Assembly (NCBI GenBank): GCA_001799695.1
Contig: MGTY01000014.1
Span: 2,332-43,491 of the forward strand
DNA from: Elusimicrobia bacterium GWA2_69_24
Lineage (GTDB): Bacteria > Elusimicrobiota > Elusimicrobia > UBA1565
Length of the DNA: 41,160 nucleotides
Direction of reading: 5' to 3'
The stretch's first letter is position 1. Each line of letters opens with the position of its first letter. A program made the translations under genes and the position numbers. The notes below the pieces were generated by a model that did no database searches, had not been told where the DNA came from, and was given only the letters and a program-made list of their open reading frames with translations. This document shows positions 32,929 through 40,607 of the stretch, one piece after another.

Positions 32929-33689
32929 CAGCGCACCTCCTTATCCAGGCCTTTATAGACCAGTTTGGGCTCGGTGCCCATGTGCGGCTTGAGCACCTGG
33001 GTGCGCTCGCTCTCCCGGAACTTGGTCAGGGCGCCCTCCGGATCGCTCAGGTCCCCGAACATCCGGGCCCCGGTCGGGCAGTTCTCCACGCAGGCGGGCC
33101 GCTTGCCGTTCTTGATGCGGTGATAGCACAGGGTGCACTTGTCCGCGACCTGCAGGGTCGGGTGGAAGTAGCGGCAGCCGTAGGGGCAGGCCTGGATGCA
33201 GTAGCGGCAGCCGATGCAGTACTTCCGGTCGACCAGGACCACGCCGTCCTCGGTCTTGAAGGTGGCGCCCACGGGGCAGACCTGTTCGCAAGGCGAATGT
33301 TCGCAATGGTTGCAGAGCTTGGGCACGAAGAAGCTCTGGGCGATGCTCTCCGGGTCGCGCGGCGGGGGATACCCGTCGATCCCGCCGTTGGGCGAGTCCA
33401 CGGCGACCTCGCCGGAGCGCCGCAGGATGTAGCGTTCCACCCAGGTGCGGAAGTAGAAGGGCTCCCGCGGGATCTCGTTCTCGGTCTTGCAGGCGTCGGC
33501 GCAGCGGCCGCAGCCGATGCACTTGGTGATGTCGACGGCATAGCCCCAATACGGCTTCTTCCGCCGCCAGGGCGGCTCGTGGAAGAACTTCTCGGCGGCG
33601 GCCAAAGGCGCGGCCAACGCGCGTCCGGCGAAGGCCAGGAAGGTCAGGGCGGCGGTCTTGAGGAATTGTCGGCGGTTGATCGGGTTCAT
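32928..33689 (-). CDS. Four-cluster [4Fe-4S] ferredoxin subunit (NrfC/DmsB-like), Tat-exported
   Basis: 253 residues. The N-terminus NRRQFLKTAALTFLAFAG is a twin-arginine-type signal. Four cysteine groups follow: CIGCGRCADAC (57-67), CNHCEHSPCEQVCP (126-139), CIGCRYCIQACPYGC (158-172) and CTLCYHRIKNGKRPACVENCP (185-205). This is the electron-wire subunit of the NrfD/PsrC-type modules, located in the periplasm. It lies between the tetraheme cytochrome (one base from its stop) and nrfD. No molybdopterin catalytic subunit is present, as in Act/Qrc/NrfCD-type electron-transfer complexes. Confidence 0.95.
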   Translation of the reverse strand: MNPINRRQFLKTAALTFLAFAGRALAAPLAAAEKFFHEPPWRRKKPYWGYAVDITKCIGCGRCADACKTENEIPREPFYFRTWVERYILRRSGEVAVDSPNGGIDGYPPPRDPESIAQSFFVPKLCNHCEHSPCEQVCPVGATFKTEDGVVLVDRKYCIGCRYCIQACPYGCRYFHPTLQVADKCTLCYHRIKNGKRPACVENCPTGARMFGDLSDPEGALTKFRESERTQVLKPHMGTEPKLVYKGLDKEVR

Positions 33690-33690
33690 G

Positions 33691-34143
33691 TCACTGGGGT
33701 TTGTGCGCAGGATGGCACTGATCGCAGGCGATGCCGGGATTGTGCTCCTTCAGGTTCTGCTGCGGGAACTTCGGAGGCTTGGAGAGGCTCTTTTCGTGGC
33801 AGCGGCCGCAGAAGCTGCGCATCTCGCTTTCCTTGGGCTTGCCCGGCTTGACGCTCTTGGGCTGTTCCACGTGCTCCTGCAGCGCGCCGTGGCAGCTTTC
33901 GCAGCGGACGCCGCGGTGGCCGCCTTGAGCCTTCTCCTGCGATTGTCCCTTGTGACAGGCCGGGCAGGCGGCGTCGCCGGAATAGTGCTGCTTCAGGGCG
34001 CGGATCTCGTCGACGGCGTCGGCGCGGTAATGGCCGACCTCGCCGAAGCTCTTCGGGACCATGAAATGCCGCACCACCAAGAACCCGGCCACCACAAGGA
34101 CGAAGATGCCCGCCACCCGCAAGAGATGCGATATGTCTTTCAC
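33691..34143 (-). CDS. Membrane-anchored tetraheme cytochrome c
   Basis: 150 residues with a GTG start (34143). An N-terminal transmembrane anchor (about 8-26) is followed by four CxxCH motifs (CPACH 60, CESCH 81, CGRCH 112, CDQCH 140). Size and layout are comparable to small NrfH/NapC-like or Cbc-type cytochromes, but only four motifs are clear. The first gene of the respiratory operon; its GTG overlaps the TGA of a 48-codon ORF. Likely links the Fe-S subunit to periplasmic electron carriers. Confidence 0.9.
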   Translation of the reverse strand: MKDISHLLRVAGIFVLVVAGFLVVRHFMVPKSFGEVGHYRADAVDEIRALKQHYSGDAACPACHKGQSQEKAQGGHRGVRCESCHGALQEHVEQPKSVKPGKPKESEMRSFCGRCHEKSLSKPPKFPQQNLKEHNPGIACDQCHPAHKPQ

Positions 34144-34286
34144 TTCAATCCACCCTTATCAATGGGATTACTAGGTGAGATAGTACCAAATTGCTCGCGG
34201 GTTCCATCAGGCCCGCGCGGCCCCCAGCAGTCGGCGCGAAGCTGGGCCGCCTCGGAAGCGGCGAAGACCCGTTCCGCGAGGTTCAT
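34140..34286 (-). pseudogene. 48-codon ORF resembling the start of the HTH-REC regulator gene
   Basis: The ORF begins MNLAERVFAASEAAQL, similar to [16 protein letters not shown] of the regulator at 39582, then loses similarity. The likeness is also visible in the DNA and continues upstream of the ATG into the -10 region. Its stop overlaps the cytochrome GTG (GTGA), so it may be translated and coupled. Probably a relic of a duplicated regulator gene; a functional leader ORF is the alternative. Confidence 0.45.
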
Positions 34287-34299
34287 GAGCGCCGCAATT

Positions 34300-36462
34300 T
34301 CAGTGATTCGCGTGCGGCTGGTCGATGGGCCGGGAATCCAGCGCGGCGCGAAGCTTGCCCAGGACGGATTCGGAGCTCAACGGCTTTTCCAGGAACGTGA
34401 GTCCCTCGTCCAGGATGCCGTGGTGGGAGACCATGTCGCCGGCGTAGCCGGACATGAAGACGACCTTGATCCCGGGGCACAGCGCGTCGGCCTCTTCGGC
34501 CAATTTCCGGCCGTTCATCCCGGGCAGGATCACGTCCGTGACCAGCAGGCTTATCCCGTCCCCGTGCTTCCGGCATAGGGCCAAAGCCTCCTGGGGATCG
34601 GCCGCGGCCAGCACGGTGTAGCCGTTCTCGGTCAAGATGCGCCGCAGGACCTTACGCACGGTCTCGTCGTCGTCCACCACCAAAAGGGTCTCCGACCCGC
34701 GGCAGGAGGACTGGAGCGTCCGGCTGCGCGTGTCCGGGCCCGCAGGGTCGTCCACCCTGGGCAGATAGAGCTTGAAGGAAGTCCCCTTCCCGGGCTCGCT
34801 GTACACGAATACGCTCCCGCCGCTCTGATGGATGATCCCGTACACCGTGGAGAGCCCCAGGCCCGTCCCCTTGCCCCGCTCCTTGGTGGTGAAGAAAGGC
34901 TCGAAGATGCGCGCCTGCACCTCGGCGGTCATCCCGAGGCCGGTGTCGCTCACGGCCAGCGTGACGTAGCGGCCGGGGGCGACGCCGGGGTGGGAGCGGG
35001 CATAGGCCTCGTCCAGCTCGGCCGGGGCGGTCGCCAAGGTCAGCAGGCCTCCGTCGGGCATGGCGTCCCGGGCATTGACGACCAGATTCATGATCACCTG
35101 CTCGATCTGCCCGGGATCGGCCTTCACGTTGGCGCCCGCCGACCCCAACGCGAGCCGGCACTCGATGTCCTCCCCGACGATCCGGCACACCAGCCTGGAC
35201 ATCTCGGGGATGAGGGCGTCCAGGCTCAGGACCTTGGGCTGGAGCACCTGCCGGCGGCTGAAGGCCAGGAGCTGACGCGTGAGCGCCGCGGCCTTCCTGC
35301 CGGCGGACAGGATCTCCAGCGCGTCCTCGCGCCGGGCATCCGGCGGCGGCAATGCTTCCGAAAGGAACTGCGCGTAGCCGTTGATGGCGGTGAGCAGGTT
35401 GTTGAAATCGTGGGCGATGCCCCCGGCCAGCCGGCCGATCGCCTCCATCTTCTGGGCCTGGCGCATCTGTTCCTCGAGCTTCTCATGCTCTTCCTCGGCG
35501 CGCTTGCGGCGCAGGGCAATGCCGATACTGACGGCCATATCCTCCAGGAAGACGACGTCCTCGGGGGCGAAGCGTCCGCGGCGGCGGGCGGCCAGGTGGA
35601 GGAGTCCCAGGACCTCCCCGCCCGAGCTCAGGGGCACGAGGGTCACGGACTCGAAACCGGCTTCAGCGCAATGGCCGCGGGTGCCGCCGACGACGCCCGC
35701 CCGAGCCTGCGGCGTCGACGCCACCGTCTCCCCCATGCTGTTGGTCGAGAAGCTCCCCCGGAGGGTAAGACTGGGGCACGCCGCGTCCGGCCGGCCGCGG
35801 AGCACGGCCCCGCAGAAGCAATCCAGGCCGGATCCGCCGGCCGCGCCCTGGGTGCTCAGGCTCCTGGCGCTTTCCAGGAAGTCCGGCGGGAACCCCTCCC
35901 CGAAGATGTAGGGGTAGTCTTCCCCCTGGCGCAGGCGGACGCCCACCGCGTCGAAACCGCCGTCCACCTTGAGCAGATGCGCCAGATCGCTGATGAGCTT
36001 CGCCGACCGGTCGGAGCGGTTGAGGATCTCCAGGATCTCGATGGCCAGCTTCTGGTGGCCCTCCGCCTTGCGCCGGCCGCGCCGCACCTGCGCGTCCTTG
36101 AGCTCGCGTTCCACGGCGGGGCAGAGCCGCACCAGGCTGTTCTTCATCAGACAATCGCCGGCCCCGGCCTTCATGACGGCGACGGCGAGGTCCTCCCCGA
36201 CGAGACCGGTGACGACGATGAAGGGTATGTCCAGGCCCAGCTCCTGCAGCAGTTCCAGCGCCTGGGGTCCGCTGAAATCGGGCAGACAATAATCCGAGAT
36301 GACCACGTCCCACTCCTGCCGGCCCAGCGCGGCGCGCATGGCCGCGGCGGTCTCCACCCGCGCGCAGGCCGGCTCATAGCCGCCTCTGCGCAGCTGCATG
36401 GCCATCACGTCGGCATCGTCCTGGGAATCCTCGACCAAGAGAACGCGGAGGGGACGGCCCAT
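34300..36462 (-). CDS. Hybrid histidine kinase (REC-GAF-HisKA-HATPase-REC)
   Basis: 720 residues, cytoplasmic. N-terminal receiver (about 5-125; Asp12, phospho-Asp57 in [10 protein letters not shown], Thr85, Lys107). A GAF-like sensor domain spans about 145-320. The kinase core has the phospho-acceptor His351 ([18 protein letters not shown]), an N-box ([10 protein letters not shown]) and G-boxes ([18 protein letters not shown]). A C-terminal receiver (about 592-710) has VVDDDE and phospho-Asp643 ([13 protein letters not shown]). The signal is unknown. It starts one base after the upstream response regulator stop and lies just before the respiratory operon. Confidence 0.93.
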   Translation of the reverse strand: MGRPLRVLLVEDSQDDADVMAMQLRRGGYEPACARVETAAAMRAALGRQEWDVVISDYCLPDFSGPQALELLQELGLDIPFIVVTGLVGEDLAVAVMKAGAGDCLMKNSLVRLCPAVERELKDAQVRRGRRKAEGHQKLAIEILEILNRSDRSAKLISDLAHLLKVDGGFDAVGVRLRQGEDYPYIFGEGFPPDFLESARSLSTQGAAGGSGLDCFCGAVLRGRPDAACPSLTLRGSFSTNSMGETVASTPQARAGVVGGTRGHCAEAGFESVTLVPLSSGGEVLGLLHLAARRRGRFAPEDVVFLEDMAVSIGIALRRKRAEEEHEKLEEQMRQAQKMEAIGRLAGGIAHDFNNLLTAINGYAQFLSEALPPPDARREDALEILSAGRKAAALTRQLLAFSRRQVLQPKVLSLDALIPEMSRLVCRIVGEDIECRLALGSAGANVKADPGQIEQVIMNLVVNARDAMPDGGLLTLATAPAELDEAYARSHPGVAPGRYVTLAVSDTGLGMTAEVQARIFEPFFTTKERGKGTGLGLSTVYGIIHQSGGSVFVYSEPGKGTSFKLYLPRVDDPAGPDTRSRTLQSSCRGSETLLVVDDDETVRKVLRRILTENGYTVLAAADPQEALALCRKHGDGISLLVTDVILPGMNGRKLAEEADALCPGIKVVFMSGYAGDMVSHHGILDEGLTFLEKPLSSESVLGKLRAALDSRPIDQPHANH

Positions 36463-36463
36463 C

Positions 36464-36913
36464 CTAGTGCCTCCGCGCGGCCGGCATGGATTCGTTGAGG
36501 AGCAGCCAGTAGAGGCCGAGCTCTTCCACGGCCTGGAAGAACTTCTCGAACTCGACCGGCTTGCGCACGTAGCTGTTAGCGCCCAAGTCGTAGCTCCGCA
36601 CCACGTCCGTCTCCTCTCGCGAAGAGGTGAGCACGACGACCGGCAGGGTCTTGGTCCGCGCGTCGGCGCGGATGCGCCGGAGCACCTCCAGCCCGTCCAC
36701 CTTGGGCAGCTTCAGGTCCAGCAGGACCACCGCGGGCAGGTCCGCGGGCGCTTTCCCGGACTGCGGACCGCCGCCGAATAGCCGGTCCAGGGCCTCGGCG
36801 CCGTCCCGAACCACGGCCACGTCGTTGGCCAGATTGCGCCTCTTCAGCGCGCGCAAGGTCAACGCCTCGTCATCCGCATTGTCCTCCACGAGCAGGATGG
36901 TCTTCGTTCCCAT
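36464..36913 (-). CDS. Rcp1-like single-domain response regulator
   Basis: 149 residues. The receiver has VEDNADDE (9-16), phospho-Asp66 (VVLLDLKLPKVDG), Thr96 (VVLTSS) and Lys118 (YVRKPVEF). The ADDE after the first aspartate, the long loop before Asp66 and the C-terminal FEKFFQAVEELGLYWLLLNE helix are typical of Rcp1-type partners of phytochrome-like kinases. The kinase encoded just upstream has exactly that kind of HisKA core, so the two are likely a pair. No DNA-binding domain. Confidence 0.92.
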   Translation of the reverse strand: MGTKTILLVEDNADDEALTLRALKRRNLANDVAVVRDGAEALDRLFGGGPQSGKAPADLPAVVLLDLKLPKVDGLEVLRRIRADARTKTLPVVVLTSSREETDVVRSYDLGANSYVRKPVEFEKFFQAVEELGLYWLLLNESMPAARRH

Positions 36914-36925
36914 GGATCCCCCTTA

Positions 36926-38968
36926 TCATCGCGGCAGCGTGAAACGGAACGTCGCGCCCCGGCCTACCGCGCCCTCGGCCCAGACTTCGCCGCCGTGGCG
37001 GCGGATGATGCGCTGGACCGTGGCCAGGCCTATGCCCGTGCCGGGGAACTCGGAACTCCCGTGCAGGCGCTGGAAGGCGCCGAAGAGCTTGCCCGTGTAA
37101 GCCGGGTCGAAGCCGGCCCCGTCGTCGCGGACGAAATACGACGTCTGCCCGTCGGACTCGGCCGCGCCGAACTCGACGCGGGCCCGCGGCTTCAGAGCCG
37201 TGAACTTCCAGGCGTTGCCCAGGAGATTGTCGAGGACGACGCGCAACAGGGCGGGGTCGCCCTGCGCGCGCAATCCGGGCGCGACCGAGAAATCGACCCG
37301 GCGCCCCGGCTCGCACCGGGAAAGCTCCTCCCCCGCGCTCCAGGCCAAGGCGCTGAGGTCCACCGCCTCGCGGCGCAATTCGGTCCGCGTCACCCGCGAC
37401 AGCGCGAGCAGGTCGTCGATGAGCCGGGCCATGCGCTGCGCCGCGGCGCGCACCCGGCCAAGGTAGTCCCGCCCCTGCGACGGCAGCCGGTCCGAGAACT
37501 CCTCGATCAGGGCCTGGCTGAACCCGTCCATGGCGCGCAAGGGAGCGCGCAGGTCGTGGGACACGGAATAGCTGAAAGCCTCCAGCTCCTTATTGGCGGC
37601 CTCCAGCTCCAGCTTCCGCCGCGCCAGCAGCTCATTGAGCTGGAGCACCCGCTCCTCGTTGAGCCGGCGCAGGGCGCTTTCCCGGCGCAGGGTCCAAAAC
37701 ACCGCGCCGAGCAGGGCCAGACCGGCCAGCGAGCCGCCGGCCAGGAAGGTGAGCGTGAGGGCGGCCTCGGCCCGGACCGCGGCGGTGCGGACCTCGAGCA
37801 GCCTCCGTTCGCCGGCCGCGAAGCCCGCGGCGGCGGCCAGGAGGGCGTCCATGCGCCTTTTGCCCTCTCCCTTGGCGATGAGCCGCTCGGCCGCGGCCCG
37901 GCCTTGCCGCCGGCGCAGGGCCAGCGTCTCATCCATGAAGGCGAACTTTTTCGCGACCAGGGTTCCCATGACCGCGAGCTCGCCCCGGCTGCCGGGATCA
38001 CGCGCAATGGCGGCCGACTCCCGCAGGCATTCCCGGGCCAGGCGGCCGTCGGAGGCATAGGACGAGAGGAACTCGGGCTCGCCCGTTAAGACGAAGCCGC
38101 GGGAGCCGGCCTCGGCCGACTCGACCGCGGCCAACAGCCTGGCGTTCCACTCCAGCAGCGCATGGGTGACCGCCACCCAGCGGTTGGCCGCCAGGAGCCC
38201 GCGCACGCCGCAGAAGGCGCCGACGCTGGCGAAAGCCAAGAGGAAGAACGCGGCCCAGAAACCCAGCCCCACGGCATGGCGGCGGACCCAGGCCGCCTGC
38301 TCGTCCGCGAGGCGGACCGAGAGCGCTCCCGCAGATAGGAGGATGAAAGCCGCCGCGGTATGGAGCGCGACGGGGGTGGCGCCGCCGGCCACGAACAACC
38401 GCTCCCAGCCGAAAGCGTAGCCCGCGAAGGGAACCCCGGCGACGGCCGCGGCGGCCAGGGCCAGCCCCTGCGCCGCGCGGCGCGCGCCGCCGCGGTCGGT
38501 CAGCAGCATGGCGGCGCCCAGCAGGAGGAATTCTACGGCGGTCGGAACGGCCATGCGGCCGAGATGCGTGGTGAGCGCGGCGCCGGCGGGCTCCCGAAAA
38601 AGCAGCTGGTCGATCCCGAGCCGGCAGTCGAAGCCGTATTCGGCCAGCGTCAGAAGTCCCAGCAGCGCGGGCAGAGCGGCGCAGACGCCGCCCAGCACCC
38701 GCGACCAGGCCGGACGGGGCGGCCGGCCGGCGAGCAGTCCGAGCGCCGCCCCGGAAAAGACCAATCCCAGGGCCGTGTTCGCCTTCATCGTCACCAGCCC
38801 CGGCAGTATGCTTTTGAGGGCGGGACTGCCGCAGATCCAGCCGATCAGCGCCAGGCTCCCCAATAGAGCCGCGCCCGCGGCGGCGACCCGGGAGAAGCGC
38901 CGGAAATCGTCGCCCCCCGGCGGCGCCGCGTCCGGGTCAAGCGCCGTCTGGAGGACGCCGCCTTCCAT
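36926..38968 (-). CDS. Membrane sensor histidine kinase with CHASE3-like domain
   Basis: 680 residues. An N-terminal membrane domain of about six helices (28-225) is followed by another helix (about 234-256). A periplasmic CHASE3-like helical domain runs from about 262 to 400 ([19 protein letters not shown]), then a further helix (405-427), a short coiled coil, and the kinase core: His471 in [22 protein letters not shown], an N-box with Asn581 and Asn585, and G-boxes DDGAGFDP and [13 protein letters not shown]. The core is of the phytochrome-like class. Probably senses a periplasmic or membrane cue and signals to the Rcp1-like regulator encoded next. Confidence 0.92.
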   Translation of the reverse strand: MEGGVLQTALDPDAAPPGGDDFRRFSRVAAAGAALLGSLALIGWICGSPALKSILPGLVTMKANTALGLVFSGAALGLLAGRPPRPAWSRVLGGVCAALPALLGLLTLAEYGFDCRLGIDQLLFREPAGAALTTHLGRMAVPTAVEFLLLGAAMLLTDRGGARRAAQGLALAAAAVAGVPFAGYAFGWERLFVAGGATPVALHTAAAFILLSAGALSVRLADEQAAWVRRHAVGLGFWAAFFLLAFASVGAFCGVRGLLAANRWVAVTHALLEWNARLLAAVESAEAGSRGFVLTGEPEFLSSYASDGRLARECLRESAAIARDPGSRGELAVMGTLVAKKFAFMDETLALRRRQGRAAAERLIAKGEGKRRMDALLAAAAGFAAGERRLLEVRTAAVRAEAALTLTFLAGGSLAGLALLGAVFWTLRRESALRRLNEERVLQLNELLARRKLELEAANKELEAFSYSVSHDLRAPLRAMDGFSQALIEEFSDRLPSQGRDYLGRVRAAAQRMARLIDDLLALSRVTRTELRREAVDLSALAWSAGEELSRCEPGRRVDFSVAPGLRAQGDPALLRVVLDNLLGNAWKFTALKPRARVEFGAAESDGQTSYFVRDDGAGFDPAYTGKLFGAFQRLHGSSEFPGTGIGLATVQRIIRRHGGEVWAEGAVGRGATFRFTLPR

Positions 38969-38976
38969 GCGCTCGG

Positions 38977-39582
38977 TCAGCGCGCCGGGAGCTCGGCGAC
39001 GAGCGTCCCATCCAGCTCCAGGAGCTCCACCGCCAGCGCCCGCAGCGCCGCGGTGGACAAGGGCTTCGGGAAGAAGCCGTCGGCGTGCTCCCGGAGGAAC
39101 GCCTCGGTCTGCGCCGGCAGGGGCTCCCCGGTGACGGCCACGATCTTGATCGGCTTGGTCTGCTCGCTCGACTTGAGCACCCGGCAGACCTCCAGCCCGT
39201 TGACCTGGGGGATGCGGATGTCGAGGATCATCAGGTCGGGGGCCTCCTTCCCGATCGCCATGAGCGCCTCCAGACCTCCCACGCAGGCCCGCACCGAGAC
39301 CCCGGGCAGGGAGGTCAACGTCCGCAGCAGCATGCGCTGCACGGGGGGATCGTCTTCCACGACCAGGATCCTCTTGGCGCGCTGCATCAGGTCCGCCGGG
39401 ATGGGCATTTCGAACTGCTCCATGAAGGCGCGCAGGTCCGACAGGTGGATGCGCCGATGCCCTCCGGGGGTGCAGCGGGCCTTGAGCTTTCCTTTGTTGA
39501 CCCAGTTGATGACCGTGGTATGGAAGGCGCCGCAGAGCTTGGCCGCCTCGAAAGTGGTGAAGACCCGTTCTGTAACATTCAT
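38977..39582 (-). CDS. Response regulator with N-terminal MerR/excisionase-type HTH and C-terminal receiver
   Basis: 201 residues from the ATG at 39582, chosen over a longer open frame because the HTH begins at once and the promoter lies between. The HTH/wing (1-55) is [41 protein letters not shown], a BldC/excisionase-like DNA-binding domain. The receiver (70-190) has VEDD (75-78), phospho-Asp121 ([12 protein letters not shown]), Thr151 and Lys173. The order HTH-then-REC is the reverse of most regulators. It starts a possible ten-gene transcription unit through the signalling and respiratory genes and is the only DNA-binding output in it. Confidence 0.92.
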   Translation of the reverse strand: MNVTERVFTTFEAAKLCGAFHTTVINWVNKGKLKARCTPGGHRRIHLSDLRAFMEQFEMPIPADLMQRAKRILVVEDDPPVQRMLLRTLTSLPGVSVRACVGGLEALMAIGKEAPDLMILDIRIPQVNGLEVCRVLKSSEQTKPIKIVAVTGEPLPAQTEAFLREHADGFFPKPLSTAALRALAVELLELDGTLVAELPAR

Positions 39583-39592
39583 AATTATTGTA

Positions 39593-39621
39593 ACTTTAGT
39601 AATCTTGCGCCATATTGTCAA
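39593..39621 (-). promoter_or_regulatory. Promoter of the HTH-REC regulator
   Basis: On the minus strand a consensus TTGACA (39621-39616), a 17-nt spacer and TAAAGT (39598-39593) precede the ATG by 10 nt. Two GTTACA repeats occur around the start (in AAAGTTACAATA and ATGTTACAGA), which could be an autoregulatory site. No Shine-Dalgarno is visible. Confidence 0.6.
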
Positions 39622-39708
39622 TACAGCTTCAGGCATCACCTCCGGACTCGTTGGGGACAATAGGGCAGTCCGGCCGGATCGCGGGTTCGCGGGTCAGCAA
39701 CGGGCACC

Positions 39709-39730
39709 GGACTGTGCCCGGGCACAGTCC
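39709..39730. promoter_or_regulatory. Perfect 22-bp palindrome
   Basis: GGACTGTGCCC is followed directly by its exact reverse complement. GCACCGG repeats flank it on both sides (39704-39710 and 39737-39743). It lies about 127 nt upstream of the regulator start and 34 nt beyond the stop of the 39764 ORF. Candidate dimer-binding operator, or a terminator lacking a U tract. Confidence 0.5.
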
Positions 39731-39763
39731 AGCAAAGCACCGGCGACGACGAAGGCTGCGGCG

Positions 39764-39970
39764 CTACGCCTGCCGCCGGAGCGAGGTGCGCATCTGCACA
39801 GCGAAGAAGTCCCAGTGCCCCGGCCATGGCTCGGTGCTCATGGCCTCGAGGACGCCCTGCTTCAGCCATCCGGCCGATTCCGGATGCGCCGCCGCGAAGC
39901 GCCGGGCCAGGGGCTCCAGGGGGAAGGCCGGCCAGGCTTCGCCGGTCTCGAAGAAGAGGCGCAGGCTCAT
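39764..39970 (-). CDS. Small hypothetical protein
   Basis: 68 residues, MSLRLFFETGEAWPAFPLEP onward, with amphipathic helical stretches (LARRFAAAHPESAGWLKQGVLEAM) and an aromatic C-terminal part (WPGHWDFFAVQ). No domain is recognised. A TATTGT box ends 9 nt before the ATG. Amino-acid composition is protein-like, unlike most antisense frames here, but nothing else proves it is coding. If it is not real, 39622-40100 is a 479-bp gap holding only the palindrome at 39709. Confidence 0.5.
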   Translation of the reverse strand: MSLRLFFETGEAWPAFPLEPLARRFAAAHPESAGWLKQGVLEAMSTEPWPGHWDFFAVQMRTSLRRQA

Positions 39971-40100
39971 GCCCCGGCTACAATAGGTAGACTCAGCGAT
40001 GGCGGTCGGAGGCCCGCCGCGCAGTTCGGAGGGAAGCCCCCAGCCGGAGAGGACATGCTGGGCGAGGAGCGCGCATGGTGTGAGCTATGTAAGTGGCGCG

Positions 40101-40607
40101 CTATTTCCCATCCGGGAACCGCACCTCGTCGACCATTTTCGGAGCCAGCGTCTTGGCGGCCCTGCGCGCCAGAAGGTGGGCGCGCTGATTCTTCCGGCGA
40201 GGCACATAGCTGAAGCGGACCTCGTCGAAGACCGCGGCCAGCCGCAACACGGCACCCCCCAAATCGCCGCGATCCTTGCCCCGGCCGGCGCGGTGATCCT
40301 TTCTGATGCGGCGGCGCATGCCGTTGCAGTCCGACCGCACCACCACCCTTCGCCAGCCGTTTGCGGCCGCGATCTGCAGGGACCGAAAGACCGCGAACTC
40401 CTCGGCGAAGCCGGAGGGCACGCCGGCGTAGGCCTCGGAGCACTCCGCAATGACCGGCCCTTTGCGGCCGGGACGGTCCGCGGCCTGCACGACCATGCCG
40501 ATTCCGGCTACGCTCCTTTCCTGATCGAAGGAAGCATCCACCGTGAACGTATGCTTGAGCGCCAGCGCTCGGGCGACTTCCGGCGAGACCGCCTCGGGCT
40601 GTCTCAT
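40101..40607 (-). CDS. RNase H-like domain protein (RVT_3 type)
   Basis: 168 residues. The fold signatures are FTVDASFDQERSVAGIGMVV (Asp24), GFAEEFAVFRSLQIAAANG (Glu69), WRRVVVRSDC (Asp93) and FSYVPRRKNQRAHLLARRA. In the last motif the fourth acidic residue of catalytic RNase H-like enzymes is His144 instead (N-x3-His in place of N-x3-Asp). Activity is therefore uncertain; it may bind nucleic acid or use His. The start overlaps the upstream gene stop by ATGA. Confidence 0.75.
   Translation of the reverse strand: MRQPEAVSPEVARALALKHTFTVDASFDQERSVAGIGMVVQAADRPGRKGPVIAECSEAYAGVPSGFAEEFAVFRSLQIAAANGWRRVVVRSDCNGMRRRIRKDHRAGRGKDRGDLGGAVLRLAAVFDEVRFSYVPRRKNQRAHLLARRAAKTLAPKMVDEVRFPDGK

Noticed and set aside
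33658-34578. Plus-strand 306-codon frame across the cytochrome/kinase junction
   Set aside because: Antisense to real genes on both sides. Its only interesting part is the antisense of the duplicated regulator start.
34828-36498. Plus-strand 556-codon frame opposite the hybrid kinase
   Set aside because: Antisense shadow; the minus strand has complete REC, GAF, kinase and REC domains.
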